Shown here one piece after another: positions 1-8,400 of a stretch of 64,000 bases of DNA. Position 1 is the stretch's first letter. Every line of letters starts with the position of its first letter. The stretch is taken from the NCBI RefSeq assembly GCF_001552615.1, contig NZ_BCRN01000011.1, positions 124,001 to 188,000 on the forward strand, written 5' to 3'. The position numbers were made by a program, and so were the translations under genes. The DNA is from Millisia brevis NBRC 105863 (lineage in GTDB: Bacteria > Actinomycetota > Actinomycetes > Mycobacteriales > Mycobacteriaceae). A model generated the notes under the pieces. The model was given only the letters and a program-made list of their open reading frames with translations. It was not told where the DNA came from and ran no database searches.

Positions 1-87
1 GCGGATCCGGCGCCCGACGTCGACCCGCCCGCCGGGACCCTCCCGGCCGATCCGCCGCGGACCACCGAGGACGGAGACCCGACGTGA
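1..87 (+). CDS. C-terminal end of an upstream ORF (probably the ATPase of the metal ABC transporter)
   Basis: Frame 1 is open from the window edge to a TGA at 85-87. It encodes a 28-residue Pro/Asp-rich tail with no recognisable motif. The stop overlaps the GTG start of the following permease (GTGA), which indicates translational coupling. In zinc/manganese ABC operons the gene before the permease is normally the ATP-binding subunit, so that is the likely identity. This rests on position only. Confidence 0.5.
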   Translation, partial: ADPAPDVDPPAGTLPADPPRTTEDGDPT

Positions 88-998
88 TCAGTTGGTTGGC
101 CGATCCGCTGCAGTACGAGTTCATGGTGCGCGCCCTGGTGGTCGCGGTGGTCGTCGCCGCGGTCAGCGCGGTGATGTCCTGCTGGCTGGTCCTGATCGGC
201 TGGTCGCTGATGGGCAACGCGATCTCCTACGCGGTGCTGCCGGGGGTGGTGCTCGCCTTCGTGATCGGCGCGCCCTTCGTCGCGGGGGCGCTGGTCTTCG
301 GGCTGCTCGCGGTGGTGCTGATCGGGGCGATCCGCGATACCGGCCGCATCAAGGAGGACACCGCGATCGGAGTGGTGTTCACCAGCCTGTTCTCCCTGGG
401 TTTGGTGCTGGTGTCGGTCATCCCGAGCGATACCAACCTCGACCGGATCGTCTTCGGCAATCTGCTCGGCCTGGCGATGCGCGACGTGGTGCAGGTGGTG
501 ATCATCGGCGTGATCGTGCTGGACATCCTGTTGCTCAAGCGGCGCGACTTCACCCTCTACGCCTTCGATCCGATCCACGCCCAGGCGATCGGGCTGCATC
601 CGCGCCTGCTCGGCTGGGCCCTGCTCGCGATGCTCGCCCTGACCTCGGTGGTCACCCTGCAGGCGGTCGGGGTGATCCTGGTGGTCGCGATGCTGATCAT
701 CCCCGGGGCCACCGCCCAACTGCTCACCGATCGATTCGACCGTATGCTCGCGATCGCCCCGGCCATCTCGGTGACCTGTTCGGTGCTCGGCGTCTACCTC
801 AGCTACCACCTCGACACCGCGACCGGCGGAACGATCGTCCTGGCCCTCGCGGTCGCGTTCACCCTCGCGTACCTGTTCGCGCCGCGCCGCGGGATCATCC
901 CGCGCACCGCCCGCCGCTACCGGCGATCCGGCGACGGCGGTCCCGACTCGTTCCGCAGCGACCTCTGGGCGAACCCGAACTGGCCCGGCGGACGCTGA
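84..998 (+). CDS. Metal (Zn/Mn-type) ABC transporter permease, ABC-3 family
   Basis: The 304-residue product is a polytopic inner-membrane protein of the usual length for the ZnuB/MntB (ABC-3) family. Hydrophobic segments alternate with short polar loops from about residue 15 to 280. The family-typical stretch AIGLHPRLLGWALLAMLALTS lies near residues 171-191, and a GVILVVAMLIIPGATA segment follows near 197-212. It would form the channel of a zinc or manganese importer together with an ATPase and a binding lipoprotein. The GTG start overlaps the preceding stop. The metal cannot be told from the permease alone. No Zur or MntR site is visible because the operon start lies outside the window. Confidence 0.85.
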   Translation: MISWLADPLQYEFMVRALVVAVVVAAVSAVMSCWLVLIGWSLMGNAISYAVLPGVVLAFVIGAPFVAGALVFGLLAVVLIGAIRDTGRIKEDTAIGVVFTSLFSLGLVLVSVIPSDTNLDRIVFGNLLGLAMRDVVQVVIIGVIVLDILLLKRRDFTLYAFDPIHAQAIGLHPRLLGWALLAMLALTSVVTLQAVGVILVVAMLIIPGATAQLLTDRFDRMLAIAPAISVTCSVLGVYLSYHLDTATGGTIVLALAVAFTLAYLFAPRRGIIPRTARRYRRSGDGGPDSFRSDLWANPNWPGGR

Positions 999-1019
999 TC
1001 GACCCGACCCGACCCGACG

Positions 1020-1063
1020 GGCGGATCCGGATCGGGACAACTCGCCCGATCGCCGGGTCCGCC
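1020..1063 (+). terminator. Hairpin terminator after the metal transporter operon
   Basis: An imperfect inverted repeat lies 22 bases after the permease stop. GGCGGA, CCGG and ATCGGG on the left pair with CCCGAT, CCGG and TCCGCC on the right around an 8-base loop, with small internal bulges. No U-run follows, which is common for actinobacterial terminators. Confidence 0.45.
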
Positions 1064-1114
1064 TTCGGTCGGGATCACGAATCCCCCCGACACCGAGCGC
1101 CCGATCGCTAGGGT

Positions 1115-2383
1115 GTGGCGATGGCGACCATGCAGGACAACATCGCCGAGACGATCACCGATATCGCGACGGCGTTGAGCGGCCGGCTCGCCGACCTCTC
1201 CGCGGATCTGTCCGCGGTGCTCTACGCGCAGATCCCGGAACTGCATCGCGATCAACATCTCTACGAACTGCTCAACGCCAGCGTCGAGGGGAACCTCTCG
1301 ACGATCCTCTACAGCCTGCAACATCACGTGCCGCCCGAGAATCTCGAAACCCCGGCGGCCGCAGCCGAATATGCGCGGCGCCTCGCCCAACACGGGGTAC
1401 CGGTGCACGCCCTGGTGCGCGCCTACCGGATCGGCAATACCAATCTGCTGCCGTCGATCTTCGAACAGGTCGAACGCCTCGGCGTCGAACCGGAACTGCG
1501 CGTACCGGTCATCGAGGCGATCATGATGGGTATCTCGGGCTATATCGATCGGGTGTCCGAACAGGTTGTCGCCGTACACGAAACCGAGCGCGACCGATGG
1601 TCGGCCAACCGCACGAGCCTGCGCGCCCTGCGGGTCCAGGAGATCCTCGCCGGCCACGACCGACCGGGCGGCGCGGGCGGTCTCGACTACGCCCTCGACC
1701 AGCACCACCTGGCGGTGGTCTGCTGGACCTCCGAGGATCTCGAACGCGATGAACTGCACCTACTGCAGACAGTGGGCACCGACATCGCCGGCCTCCTCGG
1801 CGCCCCGACGTCGCCGCTGTTCGTGCCGATCGACCGGGTGACCGGATGGCTGTGGATTCCCCTGGGGCGGGCGGCTCCGGCCCCGCTCGATCTCGAATCC
1901 CTGTGTCTGCGGATGACCGCCGAACATCCGGCTGTCACCACAACTCTCGGCGCCGTCGGTGCGGGGATCGAGGGCTTTCGCCGCTCCCATGTTCAGGCCG
2001 AACGCGTCCGATCGCTGCTGCTGGCCGCCGGGTCGTCCGCTCCGACGGTCGCCTCCTACGACCAGCCCGGGGTGGCGACGGCCGCCCTGTTGATCGACGA
2101 TCCCGCCGCCACCGGCGCCTGGGTTCGGGAAACCCTCGGTGGGCTGGCGGACGACACCGACGGTGCCGCGCGGCTGCGCGAGACGCTCTCGGCCTTTCTC
2201 GATCACAACCTGAGCAATGTGGCGACCGGTAAAGCGTTGAATCTGCACCACAATTCGGTCAAGTACCGGGTCCGTCGAGCCACGGAGGCCCGCGGTCGCC
2301 CCCTCGACGACGATCGGCTCGGGCTCGAACTGGCGCTGCTGGTCAGTCGATGGTTGGGACCATCGGTCCTGCGGGCCCGCTGA
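1115..2383 (+). CDS. PucR-family transcriptional regulator
   Basis: The N-terminal 150 residues are helical and resemble the RsbRD-like N-terminal domain common in actinobacterial PucR proteins (VHALVRAYRIGN segment). A central region of about 170 residues is the degenerate GGDEF-like/CdaR domain. The C-terminus carries the PucR-type helix-turn-helix, with LSAFLDHNLSNVATGKALN followed by LHHNSVKYRVRRATE. About 422 residues is normal for the family. It is a cytoplasmic DNA-binding protein; its effector is unknown. The start could be GTG 1115, ATG 1121 or ATG 1130; none has a strong Shine-Dalgarno sequence. The adjacent acyl ligase on the same strand is a possible target. Confidence 0.85.
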   Translation: MAMATMQDNIAETITDIATALSGRLADLSADLSAVLYAQIPELHRDQHLYELLNASVEGNLSTILYSLQHHVPPENLETPAAAAEYARRLAQHGVPVHALVRAYRIGNTNLLPSIFEQVERLGVEPELRVPVIEAIMMGISGYIDRVSEQVVAVHETERDRWSANRTSLRALRVQEILAGHDRPGGAGGLDYALDQHHLAVVCWTSEDLERDELHLLQTVGTDIAGLLGAPTSPLFVPIDRVTGWLWIPLGRAAPAPLDLESLCLRMTAEHPAVTTTLGAVGAGIEGFRRSHVQAERVRSLLLAAGSSAPTVASYDQPGVATAALLIDDPAATGAWVRETLGGLADDTDGAARLRETLSAFLDHNLSNVATGKALNLHHNSVKYRVRRATEARGRPLDDDRLGLELALLVSRWLGPSVLRAR

Positions 2384-2384
2384 C

Positions 2385-2458
2385 ACGACATACCCACCGA
2401 GACGACATACCGGCCGAATCGGATCTCGGAGCCCGACGGGGTTTGTGTCCGGAGGACA
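2385..2458 (+). promoter_or_regulatory. Repeats in the leader upstream of the acyl ligase gene
   Basis: Two perfect copies of ACGACATACC lie at 2385-2394 and 2402-2411, 17 bases apart. Further on, TGTCC-GGA-GGACA forms a 13-base inverted repeat at 2446-2458. The 150-base gap between the regulator and the ligase is otherwise featureless. Direct repeats at this spacing could be activator half-sites, possibly for the PucR protein just upstream. Function is unproven. Confidence 0.25.
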
Positions 2459-2555
2459 AAGAACGGGATCATCTCGAGCTTCCCGGGCCGTATCTCGAGC
2501 GGAACGCGGCACCTAGTGTCGTAGGCCACAGTTGCTCGAGAAAGTGATCGACGCC

Positions 2556-4067
2556 ATGAGTGGTTCCGATTCCGCCGGCGATGCCTCCCCCGAGATCCGC
2601 TATCTCACCCGGGTCATCGCCGCCATCCACCCCGACGCACCCTGCGTACGGGACGATCGAACGGCCCTGACCTACCGCGAGTTCGCCGATCGCGTCGACG
2701 TCCTGGCCGGCAGGCTGCGCCGCGAGGGTCTCGCCGCCGGCGACGTGCTGGCGATCATGCTGCCCAATCGCGCGGAACTGCTGATCGCGATCATGGCGGC
2801 CTGGCGGTTGGGAGCGGTTGCGACACCGGTCAATCCGGCGTTCACGCAGGCCGAGGCGCGGTATCAGATCGACGATTCCGGCGCGGCCGCCGCGATCGTC
2901 TTCGGTCCGGATGCCCCCGACCTCGGCTGCCACACCCACCGGGTCGACGACCTGCCGATCTCCGGGACCCCGATCGCCGGGGACGAGGTTCACCCGGCCC
3001 GACCGGACGAAACCGCCCTGCTGATCTACACCTCCGGATCGACCGGCCGCCCCAAGGGCGTGGAACTGACGCACGCCAACCTGCAGTTCATGGCCGAGAC
3101 CTTCCGCCGCCATCTGCGCCTGACGTCCGACGACCATTGCCTGCTCATACTGCCGTTGTTCCACGTCAACGCGATCTGCGTCAGCTTCCTGGCACCGATT
3201 CTCGCAGGCGCCCAATTGACGATCACCGGCCGCTTCTCGCCGAGCCGCTTCTACGAGGACGTCACCCTGCTGCGGCCGACCTACTTCTCGGCGGTCCCGA
3301 CGATCTACGCGCTGCTCGCCGCGGAACCGGAGGATCGGGCGGCGGATACCTCGTCGCTGCGCTTCGGAATCTGCGGCGCCGCACCCATTTCCAAGGAGCT
3401 GCTCGATCGGGTCGGCGCACGACTGAACCTGACGATCATCGAGGGATACGGACTGACCGAGGGCACCTGCGCCTCGGCCTGCAATCCGGTCGACGGGCCC
3501 CGCAAGCTCGGCACCGTCGGCCCCGCCCTGCCCGGTCAGACGATCACCATCGTCGACGACGAGGGCAATCCCGTCCCGGCCGGGACCAGCGGTGAGGTGA
3601 CCATCGGCGGACCGAATGTCATGCGCGGCTACCTCGGTCGCCCCGACGAGACCGCGGCCACGATCGTCGACGGTCGCCTGCGCACCGGCGACGTGGGCGT
3701 CCTCGACGAGGACGGCTACCTGACGCTGATCGACCGCATCAAGGACATGATCATCCGCGGTGGAGAGAACCTGTACCCCAAGGAGATCGAGAACGCGCTC
3801 GCCGAGCATCCCGCCGTCCTCGAGGCCGCGGTGATCGGCGCACCCCACGAGGTGTACGGCGAGGTACCGGTCGCCTATGTGCGCACCTATCCCGACATAT
3901 CCGTCACCGAAACGGAATTGACCGACCACGTCGCGAGCCGACTGACCCGGGTCAAGGTCCCCACCGAGATCCACCTGGTGGATACGTTGCCGCGCAACCC
4001 CGTCGGCAAGATCGACAAGCCGCGACTGCGGCGCGACCATCGGCCGCGCACCGCGTCCACCGCCTGA
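2556..4067 (+). CDS. Acyl-CoA synthetase / AMP-dependent ligase (ANL superfamily)
   Basis: The protein has the complete ANL adenylate-forming fold. The P-loop [15 protein letters not shown] is near residue 160, and a GICGAAPISKELL segment and GYGLTEGT (A5 motif) are near 275-310. RTGDVGVLDEDGYL is near 380, the hinge DRIKDMIIRGGENLYPKEIE near 400, and the catalytic lysine lies in NPVGKIDK near the C-terminus. These features match medium/long-chain fatty acid or aryl CoA ligases. It lacks the insertion expected of FadD32-type FAALs, so acyl-CoA formation is more likely than acyl-AMP transfer. The ATG at 2556 is preferred; in-frame TTG 2532 and GTG 2544 are alternatives. A link with the distant NRPS locus is possible but unsupported. 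Confidence 0.85.
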   Translation: MSGSDSAGDASPEIRYLTRVIAAIHPDAPCVRDDRTALTYREFADRVDVLAGRLRREGLAAGDVLAIMLPNRAELLIAIMAAWRLGAVATPVNPAFTQAEARYQIDDSGAAAAIVFGPDAPDLGCHTHRVDDLPISGTPIAGDEVHPARPDETALLIYTSGSTGRPKGVELTHANLQFMAETFRRHLRLTSDDHCLLILPLFHVNAICVSFLAPILAGAQLTITGRFSPSRFYEDVTLLRPTYFSAVPTIYALLAAEPEDRAADTSSLRFGICGAAPISKELLDRVGARLNLTIIEGYGLTEGTCASACNPVDGPRKLGTVGPALPGQTITIVDDEGNPVPAGTSGEVTIGGPNVMRGYLGRPDETAATIVDGRLRTGDVGVLDEDGYLTLIDRIKDMIIRGGENLYPKEIENALAEHPAVLEAAVIGAPHEVYGEVPVAYVRTYPDISVTETELTDHVASRLTRVKVPTEIHLVDTLPRNPVGKIDKPRLRRDHRPRTASTA

Positions 4068-4212
4068 CCCCTCCCCCATCCTTCTCGTCCCCACCGACCA
4101 CGGGCGCCGTCGTCGGGCGCTACCCCCATGCCCGACGCGGCCGCACCCGCTTCGCCCCAACCCGCTCCACCCTCGTATTGCTCGACCCCATCGCAGCACC
4201 CAGGAGATCGTC

Positions 4213-6006
4213 ATGGGCTTCACCACCGGGAACTTCCCCGACGTCGACCCCGCCACCTTCCGCCAACGCCCCTTCATCGACCGCATCCGAGCGGTCGCCG
4301 CCCATTGGGTGGACTACGGGTTCGGCACACCGAAGATGGTGCACACCATCTACATCGTCAAATTGTTGGTGCTCTACGTCGGCGTCGGCACCGCCCTGGC
4401 CACCCTGACCTCCGACCTCAACTGGCTCGACCCGGGGTCGTGGTGGAACGAGCCGATCGTCTACCAGAAGCTCGTGCTGTGGACCGCCTTGATCGAGGCG
4501 TCCGGGCTCGGCGGCTCCTGGGGTCCGCTCGCCGGCCACTTCAAGCCGATGACCGGCGGCTTCCACAACTGGCTCAAGCCGGACACGATTCGGCTGCCTC
4601 CCTGGCCGAAGCGGGTGCCCTTCACCGCCGGTGACCGGCGCACGCTCTTCGACGTGGTCGTCTATGCCGCGATCCTGCTGCTGCTCCTCGCCGCCATCGT
4701 CACTCCCGGAGCACATTCGGCGTCCCTGGACGCGGCGATCGCGGACAACGTCGGCCTGGTGCGCCCCGCTCAGATCGTGCCGATCATCGTGCTGCTGCTC
4801 GTGCTGGGCCTACGGGACAAGGTGCCCTTCCTCGGCGCCCGCAGCGAACAGTACGTCCCGGCGATGCTCTTCTTCTCGGTCCTGCCGTTCGTGAACATGA
4901 TTGTGGCCCTGAAGCTTCTGATCGCCGTGGTGTGGATCGGCGCCGGGGTCTCCAAATTCGGTCGGCATTTCGCGATGGTGATTCCGCCGATGATCAGCAA
5001 TACCCCGTGGCTGACGTCCAAGCGGATCAAGCGGGCGCACTATCGGCACTTCCCCGACGATCTGCGGCACTCGAAGGTCGGCAGCTCGATCGGTCACGTG
5101 CTCGGCACCCTGGTCGAGTTGGCGACCCCGGTGCTGCTGCTGCTGTCGACCAGCCCGGCGGTGACCCTGGCCGCGGTGATCCTGATGGTCTGCTTCCACC
5201 TGTTCATCGCCTCGACGTTCCCGCTGGCGGTGCCACTGGAATGGAATCTGCTCTTCGCCTTCGCGACGGTCTTCCTGTTCTGGGGCTTCCCCGCATGGGA
5301 CGGCTACGGCGTGCTCGACATGAGCCCGGCGTGGTTGGCGCTGATCATCCTCGCCGGACTCTTGGTCTTCCCGGTGCTGGGCAACCTGCGCCCCGATCTG
5401 GTGTCCTTCCTGCCCTCGATGCGGCAGTACGCCGGCAACTGGGCCTCGGCCACCTGGGCCTTCGCCCCCGGCGCCGAGGAGAAGCTCGAGACCCACATCG
5501 TGCGCAGCGCCAAGAACACCTATACCCAGCTGCTCGACACCTACGAGCCCGAGGTCGCGGACGTGATCATGCACCAGCTGGTGGGCTGGCGATCGCTGCA
5601 CAGCCAGGGCCGCGCGCTGCTGTCGCTGATGATGCGGCAGCTCGGCGACGACATCGATCGGTACGACCTGCGCGAGGCCGAGTTCTCCTGCAACTCGATC
5701 GTGGCGTTCAATTTCGGGGACGGCCACTTCCACAACGAGGATCTGATCGCGGCGATTCAGCGGCGCTGCTCCTTCGCCCCCGGCGAGTTCATCGTCGCCT
5801 GGATCGAGTCGCAGCCGATCCACAAGAGGACCCAGGAGTACAAGGTGATCGACGCGGCTCTCGGGGTGATCGAGCGCGGCACCTACCTGGTCGCCGACGC
5901 CGCCGACGCCCTGCCCTCGCTGCCCGACGGTCCGATCCCGTTCACCGTCACCTGGCGACGCGACGCCGGCGCGGGCACCCGCTCGCTCGGTGGGGCGCAG
6001 GCGTGA
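4213..6006 (+). CDS. DUF3556-type transmembrane protein
   Basis: The 597-residue protein opens with GFTTGNFPDVDPATF and a HWVDYGFGTPK segment that I recognise as typical of the DUF3556 family of mycobacteria and relatives. Residues about 40-400 contain roughly eight to ten hydrophobic segments, and about 400-597 are soluble. Its biochemical role is unknown. A good AGGAG lies six bases before the ATG. The stop overlaps the next gene (GTGA), so the two are translationally coupled, which suggests the membrane protein and the FAD enzyme act in one pathway. Confidence is high for the gene and moderate for the family name. Confidence 0.75.
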   Translation: MGFTTGNFPDVDPATFRQRPFIDRIRAVAAHWVDYGFGTPKMVHTIYIVKLLVLYVGVGTALATLTSDLNWLDPGSWWNEPIVYQKLVLWTALIEASGLGGSWGPLAGHFKPMTGGFHNWLKPDTIRLPPWPKRVPFTAGDRRTLFDVVVYAAILLLLLAAIVTPGAHSASLDAAIADNVGLVRPAQIVPIIVLLLVLGLRDKVPFLGARSEQYVPAMLFFSVLPFVNMIVALKLLIAVVWIGAGVSKFGRHFAMVIPPMISNTPWLTSKRIKRAHYRHFPDDLRHSKVGSSIGHVLGTLVELATPVLLLLSTSPAVTLAAVILMVCFHLFIASTFPLAVPLEWNLLFAFATVFLFWGFPAWDGYGVLDMSPAWLALIILAGLLVFPVLGNLRPDLVSFLPSMRQYAGNWASATWAFAPGAEEKLETHIVRSAKNTYTQLLDTYEPEVADVIMHQLVGWRSLHSQGRALLSLMMRQLGDDIDRYDLREAEFSCNSIVAFNFGDGHFHNEDLIAAIQRRCSFAPGEFIVAWIESQPIHKRTQEYKVIDAALGVIERGTYLVADAADALPSLPDGPIPFTVTWRRDAGAGTRSLGGAQA

Positions 6007-7415
6007 GCACCGCCGTCGTGGTCGGCAGCGGGCCCAATGGGCTCGCCGCCGCCGTCCACCTGGCCCGCAACGGTGTCGACGTGCAGGTCCTCGAGGCTGC
6101 GGACGAGATCGGCGGCGGCACCAGGTCCGGCGAGTACACCCTGCCGGGGCTGATCCACGACCACTGCTCGGCCTTCCATCCGGTCGGCGCCGGATCGCCC
6201 TTCCTGTCGTCGCTCGGTCTGGAGCGGCACGGCCTGCGGTGGCTGACGGCGCCGATCGACTGCGCGCATCCGCTCGACGGCGGGGAGGCGGCGCTGCTGT
6301 ACCGCAGTCTCGACGACACGGTGGCCGGGCTCGGCGCGGATGGTCCGCGCTGGCGATCGCTGATGTCGGACATCGTCGGCGGGATGAGCGACCTGACCGA
6401 CGAGCTCATGCAGCCGATCGTGCATCTGCCCCGGCATCCGGTGCGGCTGGCCGCCTTCGGAGCGCGGGCCCTGTTGCCGGCCACGGTCACCGCGCAATGG
6501 CTGCGCACCCGGGCCGGCCGGGCGCTCTACGGCGGCGTCGCCGCGCACGCCTATCGCCGGCTCGATCGGCCGGCGGGCAGCGCTGTCGGATTGATGATCG
6601 CGGCGACCGGACATGTGCACGGCTGGCCGGTGGCCGAGGGCGGTTCGAGCGCGATCGCGACCGCGCTGGCCGCGGACCTGGTCGAACACGGCGGGCGCAT
6701 CCACACGGGGGTGACCGTCCGATCCCCGTCCGATCTGCCGGCCGCCGATGTGGTGCTGCTCGATACGGCGCCGGGGGCGGTCCTGGAGATCTTCGGGTCG
6801 GCGGTGCCGGACCGGATCGCCCGCGCCTATCGGCGATTCCGGCACGCGCCGGGGGCGTTCAAACTCGACATCGCGATCGAGGGCGCGATCCCGTGGACCA
6901 ACCCGGACTGCGCGCGGGCGGCGACGGTGCACGTCAGCGGGGACTACCGGGAGATCGTCGCGGCCGAACGGGACGTCACGGTCGGCCGGATGCCGGAGCG
7001 GCCCTTCGTGATTCTCGGGCAGCAGTACGTCGCCGACCCGAGCCGCTCCGACGGCACCCACAACCCGGTCTACGCCTATGCGCACGTACCGGCCGGGTAC
7101 ACCGGCGACGCGACCGACGCGATCGTTCGGCAGATCGAGCGCTATGCGCCGGGCTTCCGGGATCGCATTCGCATGGTGCGATCGACCGACCCGAAGGGAT
7201 TGCAGTCCGGCAATGCCAACCTCGTCGGCGGCGACGTGGTCGGCGGTTCCAACGACGCGGTGCAGTTGCTCGCCCGCCCGCGGGTGGGACTCGATCCGTA
7301 CAGCACCGGCATTCCCGGGGTCTACATCTGTTCCGCGTCGACCCCGCCGGGAGCGGGGGCGCACGGGATGGGGGGTTACAACGCGGCGCGATCGGCCTTG
7401 CGCCGGCTGCGGTAG
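6003..7415 (+). CDS. FAD-dependent oxidoreductase, phytoene-desaturase-like
   Basis: Starting at the GTG that overlaps the DUF3556 stop, the 470-residue product has an N-terminal dinucleotide-binding motif (GSGPNG at residues 8-13) followed by EAADEIGGGTRSGEYTLPG. This is typical of the phytoene dehydrogenase/carotenoid isomerase family of flavoproteins. The C-terminus has the family FAD-binding end motif (PGAGAHGMGGYNAARSAL). The substrate is unknown; the coupling to a membrane protein suggests a lipid or isoprenoid. The open frame extends far upstream antiparallel to DUF3556 coding potential, but only the 6003 start fits the conserved N-terminus. Confidence 0.85.
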   Translation: MSTAVVVGSGPNGLAAAVHLARNGVDVQVLEAADEIGGGTRSGEYTLPGLIHDHCSAFHPVGAGSPFLSSLGLERHGLRWLTAPIDCAHPLDGGEAALLYRSLDDTVAGLGADGPRWRSLMSDIVGGMSDLTDELMQPIVHLPRHPVRLAAFGARALLPATVTAQWLRTRAGRALYGGVAAHAYRRLDRPAGSAVGLMIAATGHVHGWPVAEGGSSAIATALAADLVEHGGRIHTGVTVRSPSDLPAADVVLLDTAPGAVLEIFGSAVPDRIARAYRRFRHAPGAFKLDIAIEGAIPWTNPDCARAATVHVSGDYREIVAAERDVTVGRMPERPFVILGQQYVADPSRSDGTHNPVYAYAHVPAGYTGDATDAIVRQIERYAPGFRDRIRMVRSTDPKGLQSGNANLVGGDVVGGSNDAVQLLARPRVGLDPYSTGIPGVYICSASTPPGAGAHGMGGYNAARSALRRLR

Positions 7416-7431
7416 CCCTCCCCTGTGGCGA

Positions 7432-7469
7432 CATCATGCGACCGCGTGACGGTGCGCGGCCGCATGATG
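7432..7469 (+). terminator. First hairpin between convergent genes
   Basis: A 15-base stem with a single A-C mismatch (arms 7432-7446 and 7455-7469, 8-base loop) lies 17 bases after the oxidoreductase stop. The outer arms are CATCATGCG and CGCATGATG. Confidence 0.5.
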
Positions 7470-7482
7470 CCCGCACACACGC

Positions 7483-7514
7483 GTGCGGGTCCGACAACGA
7501 CGTCGGACCCGCAC
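7483..7514. terminator. Second hairpin, bidirectional terminator between convergent genes
   Basis: A perfect 13-base stem (GTGCGGGTCCGAC with GTCGGACCCGCAC) with a 6-base loop lies between the oxidoreductase and the DoxX-like gene, which converge here. Being symmetrical, it can stop transcription from both sides. No T-run follows on either strand. Confidence 0.65.
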
Positions 7515-7568
7515 CCGTGGGACTTGATGGGCCTTCTCAGGCCCGAAGACCTTGTCGAGCCCGGACGG

Positions 7569-8033
7569 TCAGGCTGCGACCGCGGACCGACCCGCCAGGC
7601 GGGGGGCCAGGATCTGGTCGACGCTGTACTTGCCGGCACCGATCACCGCGAAGTAGGCCGACAGAACCGCCAGCACCAGGACGAACTCGTAGCCGCCGTT
7701 GCCCGCGAAGAAGCCCATCGGCGCGTGCACGAAGATCGTGGCGCCGAGCATGACCAGGGCGTAGATGGCACCGACGATCGGGGTGGCCAGGCCGACGATC
7801 ATCGCCAGTCCGCCGATCAGCTCGACCAGCAGCACCAGGGGTCCGGTCAGACCCGCCAGAGGGACGCCCATGCTTTCGAACGCCGGTCCCATGGCACCGA
7901 AGCCCATGTCGGTGAGCTTCTGCACGCCGTGCAGGAACATCACGACGCCGAGCGTGACGCGCAGAACGAGTCGGGCCACCTCGGCGGCGGTCCCGACGGG
8001 TGCGCCGAGAACTCGCGCAGGGGTGTTACTCAT
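7569..8033 (-). CDS. DoxX-family membrane protein
   Basis: The 154-residue protein has four predicted membrane helices and the DoxX-family stretch ARLVLRVTLGVVMFLHGVQK near residue 20. This is followed by GGLAMIVGLATP in the middle and a YFAVIGAGKYSVDQIL end, all family-typical. In mycobacteria, DoxX proteins have been tied to redox and thiol-stress complexes; in other lineages the fold occurs in quinol oxidases and unknown proteins. The ATG at 8033 has GGAG eight bases upstream. It is a single-gene unit with its own promoter region, containing a palindromic element described separately. Confidence 0.85.
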   Translation of the reverse strand: MSNTPARVLGAPVGTAAEVARLVLRVTLGVVMFLHGVQKLTDMGFGAMGPAFESMGVPLAGLTGPLVLLVELIGGLAMIVGLATPIVGAIYALVMLGATIFVHAPMGFFAGNGGYEFVLVLAVLSAYFAVIGAGKYSVDQILAPRLAGRSAVAA

Positions 8034-8054
8034 CTGAAGGACTCCAATCGTCGC

Positions 8055-8075
8055 TCAACTCGTTGACTGATCAAC
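8055..8075 (-). promoter_or_regulatory. Palindromic operator-like element upstream of the DoxX gene
   Basis: Two overlapping inverted repeats share one half-site: TCAAC-TC-GTTGA (8055-8066) and GTTGA-CTGA-TCAAC (8062-8075). They sit 22-42 bases before the DoxX start, where a promoter or its operator is expected. A further TCAACTTT occurs at 8112-8119. Paired 5-base arms of this kind suit a dimeric MarR- or TetR-type repressor. No regulator gene lies next to it. Confidence 0.35.
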
Positions 8076-8349
8076 TTTCGACGATGAGAGTAACCCACTT
8101 TTGTTGCATGCTCAACTTTATCCGAGGGCGCGGAGGCGCGCGAGCGCAGCCGAATCGGCTCGAATTACGGGGCAAATACGACAATTCGCCCGGCGTTCTA
8201 CCTGGGCAAACTCGGTTCGGGCCGCCGAGGCCATCCGGGCCGGGGTACCGGTCGGACACACCGCTATGACACACCACACATCGGTGATGGCATCCCGGGG
8301 CGGTGTGCATTCATCTTCGTGAGCGAAGGCCCGAGGAGACTATCGCCGC
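8076..8349. other. Non-coding stretch between divergently oriented neighbours
   Basis: Short open frames occur on both strands here, but none has a ribosome-binding site, plausible composition or recognisable product. Apart from the upstream region of the DoxX gene I see nothing in it. Confidence 0.5.
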
Positions 8350-8397
8350 GGCGGCCCGCTCGGGAAGACGGTTGCACAGCCTCCAGAACGGGCCGCC
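8350..8397 (-). terminator. Possible terminator after the methyltransferase gene
   Basis: Nine-base arms GGCGGCCCG (8350-8358) and CGGGCCGCC (8389-8397) flank a 30-base loop just after the methyltransferase stop. The large loop makes this weaker than the other terminators in the window. Confidence 0.3.
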
Positions 8398-8400
8398 GGC

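Noticed and set aside
8071-8310. 79-codon minus-strand frame between the DoxX and methyltransferase genes
   Set aside because: No ribosome-binding site, no recognisable product, and it covers the DoxX promoter region.
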